DNA of 12,087 nucleotides from positions 1 to 12,087 of the forward strand of contig JACCTF010000504.1 in NCBI GenBank assembly GCA_013812565.1, in the 5' to 3' direction. The notes beneath the pieces are model-generated. The model did not search any database. It worked only from the letters and a program-made list of their open reading frames with translations, and was not told the origin of the DNA. Origin of the DNA: Pyrinomonadaceae bacterium (GTDB taxonomy: Bacteria; Acidobacteriota; Blastocatellia; Pyrinomonadales; Pyrinomonadaceae). The position numbers and the translations under genes were made by a program. Shown in pieces: positions 1 to 6,115 of this stretch (its first letter is position 1; each line of letters starts with the position of its first letter).

Positions 1-3000
1 TCTCCGCCGTCTCTTCACTGGTGCTTGTCGGAGGTTGGTGCATTACATCTTTCTTCAGTTCACGCGCACGCAAGCTGTAGAAGATTACCGGCGTCACGAT
101 CAGCACGTGCAACAGACTCGACACCATTCCGCCAAGCACCGGAGTTGCGAGCGGCTTCATCACTTCTGATCCGGCGCTCGTACTCCACATAATCGGCAGG
201 AGTCCTGCGACCACGGTTGAAACCGTCATCACCTTTGGTCGCAAGCGCAGCAGCGCGCCTTCCGTCACAGCTTCCAGCAGCGTGCTTCGCGTCAGCGAGC
301 CCAGCTCTTTACGCTTCCGTTCAACGGCTTCTTCGAGGTAGATCACCATCACGACGCCGGTTTGCACCGCTGTCCCAAACAAGGCGATAAAACCGACCCA
401 GACGGCAACCGAGAAGTTGTAGTCAAGCGCCCACAGAAGATAGACGCCGCCCGTCAATGCGAACGGCACGGCTAAGAGCACGTGCGCCGCTTCGAGCGCG
501 GAGCCGTAGGTGATGTAGAGCAAGCCGAAGATAATTACCAAGACGACGGGGACGACCATCAGCAGCCGATTGCGGGCGCGTTGCTGGTTCTCGTACTGCC
601 CACTCCACTCGATGTAGTACCCGGCAGGGAGTTGAACCTGACGAACAAGTGCCCCACGCGCCTCTTCGACGAAGCTGCCGACATCGCGCCCGCGCACATT
701 CAAGAGTACCGTGCCGCGAAGCAATCCGTTTTCGCTCTGGATCATCGAAGGCCCCGTGATGGTGCGAACTTCAGCGAGCTCCGCGAGCGGAATCGGCGCG
801 CCCGATGGCGACGTTATCGGTAGCTGCCCCAGAGCTTGGACATTGGCGCGAAACTCCGGCGCGTAGCGCACGCGGATCGGAAATCGCTGGCGGCCTTCGA
901 TGGTGACGGTGAGGTTTGTCTCGCCGATGCCCATTTCGATGGCGTCTTGAATCATGCGCGTATCTATCCCGTAGCGCGCCGCCGCTTGGCGGTTGATGTC
1001 GATGTCAATATAGGGCTGCCCGCCGATCTGTTCCGGGTACACATCCTTCGCGCCCGGCACTTGGCTTATGACTTCGGCGACGCGGCGCGATACGTCTTCA
1101 AGCATCTTCAGATCGTTGCCAAAAATCTTGATGCCAACTTGCGAGCGGATGCCCGTCGAGAGCATCTCGATGCGGTTGATGATCGGCTGCGTCCAGATGT
1201 TCGTCACGCCGGGCATCCTGAGCTCCTGGTCCATCTCCGCGATCAGAGATTCGCGGGTCACTCCTTCGCGCCACTGATTCTGTGGCTTCAAGTGAACGAT
1301 GGTTTCGTTCATGTTCACCGGAGCCGGGTCCGTCGAAGTATCGGCGCGTCCCGCCTTGCCCACTGCCCATTCGACCTCTGGAAAGCTCTTCAGAATCTCG
1401 TCCTGCTTGCCCATGATCTTTAAGGCTTCATCAATCGAGATGGCCGGGTCAGTAACGGGCATGTACATCATGTCGCCTTCGTTTAATGGCGGCATGAACT
1501 CACGGCCGATGCCGGTTGCCAAGAAGATTGCACCCGAAAAGAGCAGGAAGGCTACCGCGACTGTAATGACGCGGTGACGAAGCGCCCAACCTAGCGCCGG
1601 ACGATACAGCCAGTGTAAAAAGCGCATCACCGGATTCGATTGCTCGGAGTGAAACTTGCCCCCTAAAAGTAAAGTGCATAGAACGGGGACGAGCGTAACG
1701 GCGATGATCGTCGCGCCGACCATCGCGAACGTCTTTGTAAAGGCGAGCGGGTGGAAAAGCTTTCCTTCTTGTCCGGTTAAGGCAAAGACCGGGATGAAGG
1801 CGAGGATGATGATCGCCATCGAGAAGAAGACGGGTCGCCCGACGAGCTTCGTCGATTCGAGCACCGTCTCCCAAACCAAACGCCGATCTTTCGGATCGAC
1901 CTTGCGCTGTTCCATGAAGCGGAAGGCGTTCTCCACCACGACGATGCCTGCATCCACGAGCACGCCGATGGCGATGGCAATCCCGGACAGCGACATCAGG
2001 TTCGAGCTGATGCCCATATACTTCATAAAGAGAAACGACATCAGCACGGCGAGCGGCAGCGGAATCGTGACGATCAGGATGGAGCGGAAGTGCGCGAGGA
2101 AGATGATGTGCGCGAGGGTGACGAGCAACAGTTCTTCGATCAGTGCGTGCTGCAGAGTCGAGGTCGCGCGTTCGATCAGTTGCGTGCGGTCGTAGAACGG
2201 GACAATGGAGACGCCCTGCGGCAATCCGGCTTGCAGAGTTTCGATCTTCCGCTTGACGGCTTTAATCACTTCGAGCGTGTTGACGCCGTAGCGGGCAATC
2301 ACCACACCGCCAACTGCTTCTTTGCCATTCTTATCGAGCGCGCCGGTGCGAAACGCATTGCCGAGCTTTACTTCAGCCACCTGTCGCACGTAGATCGGTG
2401 TCCCGCCTTGTGAACCGATCACGATGTTTTCGACATCGGCGATTGATTCAATCAGTCCAATGCCGCGCACTATCGCCCACTGACCGGCCTGTTCGACGAC
2501 GTTGCCGCCGACATTGTTGTTCGACCGCTGCACGGCTTCGACGACAATTGAGAGGGGTAATCCGTAGGCGCGCAAGCGATTCGGATCAACGTCCACCTGA
2601 TACTGCTGCACGTGGCCGCCTACGCTCGCGACCTCCGCCACACCCGGCACGGAGTTTAGTTGATAGCGCACGAACCAGTCCTGCAAAGTCCGTAGCTCGC
2701 GCAACGAGTGACCATCGCCTTCGAGCGTGTACCAGAAGATTTGCCCGACGCCCGTCGCGTCTGGTCCGAGCGTCGGGATTACGCCTTCCGGCAGTTGCTT
2801 CGAGACGAGATTCAAGCGTTCGAGCACGCGGGTTCTGGCCCAATAGAGATCAACGTCGTCCTCGAAAATAACGTTGATCATCGAGAAGCTGAACGCCGAA
2901 CTTGCGCGCACCACTCGCACGCCGGGCAAGCCTTGCAGGTTTGTTACAAGCGGATAAGTGACTTGATCCTCGACCTCCTGCGGCGAGCGCCCTACGTAGT

Positions 3001-3154
3001 CGGTGAAGACGATCACCTGGTTGTCGGAGAGGTCGGGGATTGCGTCAATCGGCGTTGCCAGAAGCGCCCAGTAGCCCCACGCGGCAAGCCCCAGGTAGAG
3101 TGCGATGATGAGCGCACGGTTGCGCATCGAGATTTCGATCAAGCGGTGAATCAT
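1..3154 (-). CDS. cusA: CusA-type Cu(I)/Ag(I) efflux RND transporter (3' end outside window)
   Basis: Inner-membrane pump of a tripartite RND system that exports monovalent copper/silver using the proton gradient. The frame stays open for 1051 codons from ATG 3154 to the left edge, with no net frameshift. A GGAG lies 9 nt before the ATG. The N-terminus reads [20 protein letters not shown], followed by [16 protein letters not shown] and LGPDATGVG, all CusA/CzcA signatures. Residues matching the three CusA metal-site methionines are present: M565 in YMP, M615 in NMNE and M664 in EMLSTGI. These keep the spacing of E. coli M573/M623/M672. The TM4 proton-relay motif reads [15 protein letters not shown] (D401, E408), the Cu/Ag (HME4) form rather than the Zn/Co/Cd form. 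In-window length already equals a whole CusA, and the last visible residues are a hydrophilic tail, so few residues are missing. It is the third gene of a minus-strand cluster. Confidence 0.96.
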   Translation of the reverse strand, partial: MIHRLIEISMRNRALIIALYLGLAAWGYWALLATPIDAIPDLSDNQVIVFTDYVGRSPQEVEDQVTYPLVTNLQGLPGVRVVRASSAFSFSMINVIFEDDVDLYWARTRVLERLNLVSKQLPEGVIPTLGPDATGVGQIFWYTLEGDGHSLRELRTLQDWFVRYQLNSVPGVAEVASVGGHVQQYQVDVDPNRLRAYGLPLSIVVEAVQRSNNNVGGNVVEQAGQWAIVRGIGLIESIADVENIVIGSQGGTPIYVRQVAEVKLGNAFRTGALDKNGKEAVGGVVIARYGVNTLEVIKAVKRKIETLQAGLPQGVSIVPFYDRTQLIERATSTLQHALIEELLLVTLAHIIFLAHFRSILIVTIPLPLAVLMSFLFMKYMGISSNLMSLSGIAIAIGVLVDAGIVVVENAFRFMEQRKVDPKDRRLVWETVLESTKLVGRPVFFSMAIIILAFIPVFALTGQEGKLFHPLAFTKTFAMVGATIIAVTLVPVLCTLLLGGKFHSEQSNPVMRFLHWLYRPALGWALRHRVITVAVAFLLFSGAIFLATGIGREFMPPLNEGDMMYMPVTDPAISIDEALKIMGKQDEILKSFPEVEWAVGKAGRADTSTDPAPVNMNETIVHLKPQNQWREGVTRESLIAEMDQELRMPGVTNIWTQPIINRIEMLSTGIRSQVGIKIFGNDLKMLEDVSRRVAEVISQVPGAKDVYPEQIGGQPYIDIDINRQAAARYGIDTRMIQDAIEMGIGETNLTVTIEGRQRFPIRVRYAPEFRANVQALGQLPITSPSGAPIPLAELAEVRTITGPSMIQSENGLLRGTVLLNVRGRDVGSFVEEARGALVRQVQLPAGYYIEWSGQYENQQRARNRLLMVVPVVLVIIFGLLYITYGSALEAAHVLLAVPFALTGGVYLLWALDYNFSVAVWVGFIALFGTAVQTGVVMVIYLEEAVERKRKELGSLTRSTLLEAVTEGALLRLRPKVMTVSTVVAGLLPIMWSTSAGSEVMKPLATPVLGGMVSSLLHVLIVTPVIFYSLRARELKKDVMHQPPTSTSEETAE

Positions 3155-3172
3155 GTCGCTTCGCTCCTTCGA

Positions 3173-3255
3173 TTGCGGATTTGGGATTGCGGAATGCGGA
3201 TTGAAGAAGCAGCCATCTATCTTCTAATCCGCACTCCGAACTACGCACTCCGCCA
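3173..3255. repeat. Quasi-palindromic TGCGGA-type interspersed repeat
   Basis: Low-complexity DNA between the lipoprotein gene and cusA, built from variants of GATTGCGGA and GGAATGCGGA on the left and of CGCACTCCG on the right. The core forms a stem: 3191-3207 (GGAATGCGGATTGAAGA) pairs with 3220-3237 (TCTTCTAATCCGCACTCC) with one bulged T and one wobble, closing on a 12-nt loop. The flanks (3173-3190 and 3238-3255) continue the symmetry more weakly. There is no T-tract, so it is not a canonical intrinsic terminator. It resembles the small REP-like families scattered between genes in some genomes. In an mRNA it could damp read-through or stabilise the upstream message; this is inference. Confidence 0.55.
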
Positions 3256-3260
3256 TTAAC

Positions 3261-3683
3261 TTACTGCGCCATTACAGGAAACGATGTCTTGCCCTTCCCT
3301 GCCGGACCTTCGTAGGACACTTGCGCTTGCCACTCACCGGCCATCTCGATGTTGGCTTTGCCCTTGTACACGCCGGGCGTCTCCGTAGTCGTAAAGGTGG
3401 TCGGATCGTTCATCGCCTGCATCGGGCCCATCGCGGGCATGTAGAAGTTGAGGGCGACCGAGCCGACATCGACGGGTTTACCCGAAGCGTCTTTGAAGAC
3501 GAGGTAAAAATCTTCTTCGCCATGCTTGATCTGTCCGTCTTCGTTCGAGAGCGTGACGGTCAAGTTGTTGCCGACAGGTTGACTCTTGATAACCTTCCCG
3601 GTGTCAGTGCCGGCGTTCGAGCCGCAGGCGGCAATTAGGAGCAGTAGTGCGACAAAACTGATTGCGATTGTGAGTTTCTGCAT
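3261..3683 (-). CDS. Met-rich YtkA/FixH-like lipoprotein, putative copper-handling
   Basis: Predicted envelope lipoprotein of 140 residues. The signal peptide MQKLTIAISFVALLLLIAAC ends in a lipobox (LIAAC, acylated Cys20). The mature part is a small beta domain of the YtkA/FixH type with a methionine cluster at 82-91 (MPAMGPMQAM) plus His54 and Met114, suitable for Cu(I)/Ag(I). YtkA-like domains with this MPAMGPM motif are known beside or fused to RND adaptor proteins, so a metal-delivery or sensing role with the neighbouring CusA is likely but inferred. ATG 3683 is chosen because GAGG lies 9 nt upstream; in-frame ATG 3698 and GTG 3701 are poorer alternatives. The gene ends 106 bp before cusA on the same strand. 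Confidence 0.85.
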   Translation of the reverse strand: MQKLTIAISFVALLLLIAACGSNAGTDTGKVIKSQPVGNNLTVTLSNEDGQIKHGEEDFYLVFKDASGKPVDVGSVALNFYMPAMGPMQAMNDPTTFTTTETPGVYKGKANIEMAGEWQAQVSYEGPAGKGKTSFPVMAQ

Positions 3684-3701
3684 AATCTTAATCCTCATCA
3701 C

Positions 3702-3937
3702 GAAATATAGATTTAGAGAAGATACGAGCGTCGGGCGTTCTCCCGACTACACGCGTAGGTTACAGGCACGAAAAAATTGATACCGGAGCGTTCTTGTTGC
3801 TTGAGATGTGCTGCCCATTCGATCAGGCGAAAGCCTTTGTCTAATGAGACGGCAGACACACTGAGGCGCACACCAATTCCACCGCAATCCCTTCGATTGG
3901 AAGGCGCGTGGCGGCGACAAGACACACTTCTGCCGTG
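3702..3937. other. Non-coding gap with GTCGGG/CCCGAC hairpin
   Basis: No convincing gene. A 70-codon minus-strand frame (3925-3713) matches nothing I recognise and has no clear ribosome site. The one structure seen is a perfect hairpin, GTCGGG (3730-3735), loop CGTTCT, CCCGAC (3742-3747). It lies about 50 bases upstream of the lipoprotein start on the minus strand. It has no T-run, so it could be a processing or attenuation element or an interspersed repeat copy. Confidence 0.4.
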
Positions 3938-4327
3938 CTAGATCAGAAAGACTGAATTGTGAAGGTAGAGGGCTGGAGGATCAGGGTCTTCGGACAAAGC
4001 ATCCGTCGAGCCTTTGAATTTAAGGGCACCGACAGGAAGCAGTGAATAGAACGTCGTAATAGAATCGGCTGCTACAGGCGGAGCGGGGACTTGGGGTTGC
4101 TGCCCCGCCGTCTCTGACTGCGGACCAGGCGTACCGCTTGTCGGTTCGTCGCACACAATCTCGCAGCACAGCATCGCCACGGGCGAACCGGCGGCAGACT
4201 TCGCTTGCGCGCAGCAAGACATCTCGGCTGCACTCTTATGTTCATCTCCATCACACACGAATCCGCCAGCGAGACTTTGGCTCGCGAACAGCAGAACGAT
4301 AAAGAGTGTGATAAGACGCTTAAACAT
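3938..4327 (-). CDS. Exported Cys-rich small protein of the copper cluster
   Basis: A 129-residue protein I cannot assign to a named family. It has a clear signal peptide (MFKRLITLFIVLLFASQSLA, cleavage near residue 20). The mature N-terminal half has six cysteines: C25, C38-C39, C54-C55 and C59, in a CC-x14-CC-x3-C arrangement with H30 nearby. A proline/glutamine-rich linker follows (about 63-87), then a tail ending LYLHNSVFLI. The Cys pattern suggests metal binding or disulfides in the periplasm. Being first in the cluster with CusA suggests a copper/silver-binding or sensing role; this is inference. The start has GGAG 6 nt upstream. A putative promoter lies immediately upstream. Confidence 0.8.
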   Translation of the reverse strand: MFKRLITLFIVLLFASQSLAGGFVCDGDEHKSAAEMSCCAQAKSAAGSPVAMLCCEIVCDEPTSGTPGPQSETAGQQPQVPAPPVAADSITTFYSLLPVGALKFKGSTDALSEDPDPPALYLHNSVFLI

Positions 4328-4338
4328 ATTTCACTCCG

Positions 4339-4367
4339 AGATTACGAACGGAAACTCACGCTGTCAA
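4339..4367 (-). promoter_or_regulatory. Putative sigma-70-type promoter of the copper cluster
   Basis: Read on the minus strand, a perfect TTGACA (4367-4362) is followed by a 17-bp spacer and TAATCT (4344-4339), which keeps the key second A and last T of a -10 box. The -10 ends only 11 nt before the ATG at 4327, so the predicted transcript would be nearly leaderless and the ribosome site would fall at the transcript start. That tension lowers confidence; a further-upstream promoter is possible. Confidence 0.45.
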
Positions 4368-4373
4368 GCGTGA
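4356..4373. promoter_or_regulatory. Perfect inverted repeat overlapping the -35 box (candidate operator)
   Basis: TCACGCTGTCAAGCGTGA is a perfect dyad with 7-bp arms around GTCA. It covers the TTGACA of the putative promoter in front of the Cys-rich gene. A repressor bound here would block RNA polymerase. No regulator gene is visible in the window, so the binding protein (CsoR, CopY/BlaI, ArsR or TetR type) is unknown. As RNA it would form a short hairpin, but its position at a -35 element favours a DNA site. Confidence 0.5.
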
Positions 4374-4515
4374 ACCAGCTTGAAGGAGTTTGTTACATGC
4401 ATTCGTAAGCTCACGGTATGCATCATACACCCTGTAGTCCTGTAAAGTGTCAAATAGACGCGGATGATTATGCGGTTAGGTGGCTTGGTGGCTACAACCT
4501 AAGGAGAACCTTATC
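4374..4515. other. Intergenic region between divergent units
   Basis: It holds no gene. Possible sites: TACACCCTGTA (4426-4436), close to but one base longer in the spacer than the TACANNTGTA box of BlaI/CopY regulators; and two ATGCAT palindromes (4397-4402 and 4418-4423) in related surroundings. AAGGAG at 4501-4506 is a good ribosome site for the ORF starting at 4516. None of these is proven functional. Confidence 0.35.
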
Positions 4516-4668
4516 ATGACCGGATCATTTCAGAGCTTGTGCCATTCTAATTGGGATTGCAAGCACCATGCGGTCATATTCACCAAGCCACCGCCTTTGG
4601 CCGAGGTGTCTGACTCTGAGCACCATTTCAACTCTATTGCTGAAACAATCGCGATCATAAAGCTATGA
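4516..4668 (+). pseudogene. Truncated IS200/IS605-family TnpA (Y1 transposase) N-terminus
   Basis: The reading frame begins MTGSFQSLCHSNWDCKHHAV then IFTK. This matches the conserved N-terminus of IS200-type Y1 transposases, usually of the form 'SHSxWDCKYHVVFxPKYRRKVL'. Similarity stops at codon 24 (about base 4587). The rest of the 50-codon frame shows no HUH motif or catalytic Tyr, so about 100 residues of transposase are missing. It keeps a good ribosome site (AAGGAG, 9 nt upstream). Its stop TGA (4666-4668) overlaps the ATG of the next gene as ATGA, so translation of the remnant could feed the downstream gene. The call rests on recognising a short but characteristic motif. Confidence 0.6.
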
Positions 4669-5804
4669 CATGGCCCTCATACCCGGCGGCACGAGCGGTC
4701 GCCGCCACGGTGCAAACACGCTTCGCCCAATTCCTCGCGGCGGCGCGCGAGCGCGGCGATCAGGAGCCGGCGTCACAGCCGGACGCTCAAACAGTAGAAA
4801 CGATCATCGATACGGCGTTCTGGGCGAGCCTGCGGCGCGAGGAAGGATTCTCTCCGAAGATCTCGCTGGCCTTTCTTCCGCCCGAGCGGGCGGGGCAGCC
4901 GCTTAAGTTCGAGCAGCCTCTGCCACTCACCCCCGCCAACCTCTCGCGACTGGCGCCGGCGGTCGAGCGCCCTGGAATTCATCTCGGCGTTTGGCACGAC
5001 CACGATCAGCTCTGCGTCTGGGGAGCCACGCGCGCCATCCCCAGGCTCTGCTTTGTGCTGGAGGTAATCGAACCCGGACTGCTGGTCGTCAAGTACCGCC
5101 GCGGCCAAGAGTCAAGCAAGTTCGTCAACGTCGTGGTCCTCAAGGGCGACCAAATTAAAGAGGTAAATGAAGAAGGCATCACACTGCCCGATTGCCCAAG
5201 CTTGGTCACGTCGTTGCTTGGCTTCGGCTCGCCCGCATCCTTAAACAATTCGGTGAACGTGCTTGTGCAACTGGCGGTGTCGATGCGCGCCCACGGGCGC
5301 GGCGGGTCGCTGCTCGTCGTTCCGCAAGGGTCAGAGGCGTGGCGGGAGTCGATTGTGCGACCGGTGACGTACTCCGCGCTGCCTCCGTTCTCTGAGTTGG
5401 CCGATTTGATGCGGCAGGACGCAGAAGAGCGGGACAAGCGTTTGTGGCAGGAGGCATTCCTCGATGCGGTCGAAGCTATCGCGGGCCTGACCGCCGTCGA
5501 CGGCGCGACTGTGATCAGCAGTCAGTATGAGTTGCTCGCCTTCGGCGTCAAGATCGGGCACCGCGACGGGGGCGCACAAGTTGAACAGGTCATGGTCACG
5601 GAACCGATCGTCGGCGGTTTGCCCTCACTGGTTCATCCCGTACAATTTGGCGGAACCAGACACCTGTCGGCAGCGCAGTTCGTCCAAGATCAGCGGGAAT
5701 CGGCCGCTCTCGTGGCTTCACAAGATGGTCGCTTCACGGTCTTCACGTGGTCACCGTGTGAAGGGATGGTTCACGCGCACCGTGTCGAGACGTTGCTGCT
5801 GTAA
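4665..5804 (+). CDS. DisA/DAC-domain protein with N-terminal DACNV-like sensor region
   Basis: A 379-residue cytosolic protein with no signal or membrane segment. The C-terminal part (about 200-361) follows the DisA_N diadenylate cyclase fold: GGSLLVVP (213-220, like GALIVI), VDGATVI with the DGA motif at 279-281, and GGTRHLSAAQF with TRH at 331-333 (the RHR site, third residue Leu). A beta-rich end ASQDGRFTVFTW follows (351-362). The N-terminal part (about 45-165, with AFWASLRREEG and HLGVWHDHDQLCVWG) resembles the sensor region that genome surveys call DACNV. Such proteins may make or sense cyclic dinucleotides such as c-di-AMP. The Leu in place of the second Arg leaves activity open. ATG 4665 is the first start after an in-frame TGA (4641). 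No good ribosome site is visible, so coupling to the upstream remnant through ATGA is plausible. Confidence 0.8.
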   Translation: MTWPSYPAARAVAATVQTRFAQFLAAARERGDQEPASQPDAQTVETIIDTAFWASLRREEGFSPKISLAFLPPERAGQPLKFEQPLPLTPANLSRLAPAVERPGIHLGVWHDHDQLCVWGATRAIPRLCFVLEVIEPGLLVVKYRRGQESSKFVNVVVLKGDQIKEVNEEGITLPDCPSLVTSLLGFGSPASLNNSVNVLVQLAVSMRAHGRGGSLLVVPQGSEAWRESIVRPVTYSALPPFSELADLMRQDAEERDKRLWQEAFLDAVEAIAGLTAVDGATVISSQYELLAFGVKIGHRDGGAQVEQVMVTEPIVGGLPSLVHPVQFGGTRHLSAAQFVQDQRESAALVASQDGRFTVFTWSPCEGMVHAHRVETLLL

Positions 5805-6022
5805 CCGCCTCTGGGAAGCGCCCAGCATTGAGGCAGCGAAGGAAGCGGTTAATAAACTTTTGATGAAACGGGCGGGAGTGATGCGGTTAGATGTCCTCCC
5901 GCTCAAGCCATACCCAGGCATCGGGGAGCTTTTCGCAAGGTGAACGAAGGCAGCTAGTGACCGGATGTCGGGGAGCAACGCAGTAACAAGCAACACGGAT
6001 GTAACGAGGCGGCCTTAGCCTT
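5805..6022 (+). other. Non-coding, hairpin-rich stretch; possible group II intron 5' remnant
   Basis: No gene is supported. Hairpins: CTGGG/CCCAG (5811-5825) seven bases after the upstream stop, and GCGGGAG/CTCCCGC (5872-5878 with 5896-5902, 17-nt loop). Neither is followed by a T-run. Segments such as GCGCCCAGCATTGAGGCAGCG (5818-5838), 'GAACGAAGGCAGCTAG' near 5942 and the GTAAC/AGCAAC-rich stretch (5960-6010) read like the structured RNA of bacterial group II intron domain I. There is no intact GTGYG 5' end and no intron ORF follows. I treat this as a tentative remnant or unrelated structured RNA. Confidence 0.3.
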
Positions 6023-6108
6023 ATGTGGAAACGGCTGTACCGCCGGTATAGCTTTCGTCATGTGGTTTTCCATATGCTTCACAACGTGAGATGTCTTCGG
6101 AGAAGGAG
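6023..6108 (+). promoter_or_regulatory. Structured leader upstream of the propeller-phosphatase gene
   Basis: An outer stem pairs ATGTGGAAA (6023-6031) with TTTCCATAT (6067-6075), with one G-T wobble. It encloses an inner hairpin GCTGTACC-GCC-GGTATAGC (6034-6052), also with one wobble. Two small hairpins follow: TCAC-AAC-GTGA (6079-6089) and CTTC-GGA-GAAG (6095-6105). The last takes up half of the ribosome site AAGGAG (6103-6108). Such stacking is compatible with a cis-acting 5' leader that modulates translation, or with the end of the structured element before it. No known riboswitch class was recognised. Confidence 0.4.
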
Positions 6109-6115
6109 TCCCTGA

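Noticed and set aside
836..1423. Long plus-strand open frames across 482-2871
   Set aside because: They lie antisense to the continuous cusA frame and show no family similarity; cusA explains the region.
3713..3925. 70-codon minus-strand ORF between the Cys-rich and lipoprotein genes
   Set aside because: It has no ribosome site or recognisable domain and contains the GTCGGG hairpin; treated as spacer.
4470..5890. ATGCGGTTAG at 4470-4479 and again at 5881-5890, bracketing the DAC gene
   Set aside because: A shared 10-mer is expected many times by chance in 12 kb and the flanks differ, so it is not taken as a target-site duplication.
5811..5902. Hairpins after the DAC gene as an intrinsic terminator
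   Set aside because: Neither hairpin is followed by a run of T residues.
5805..5943. Open plus-strand frame continuing past the DAC stop, ending GIGELFAR
   Set aside because: Upstream it overlaps the DAC gene out of frame, it matches no family, and the DAC protein already ends normally.
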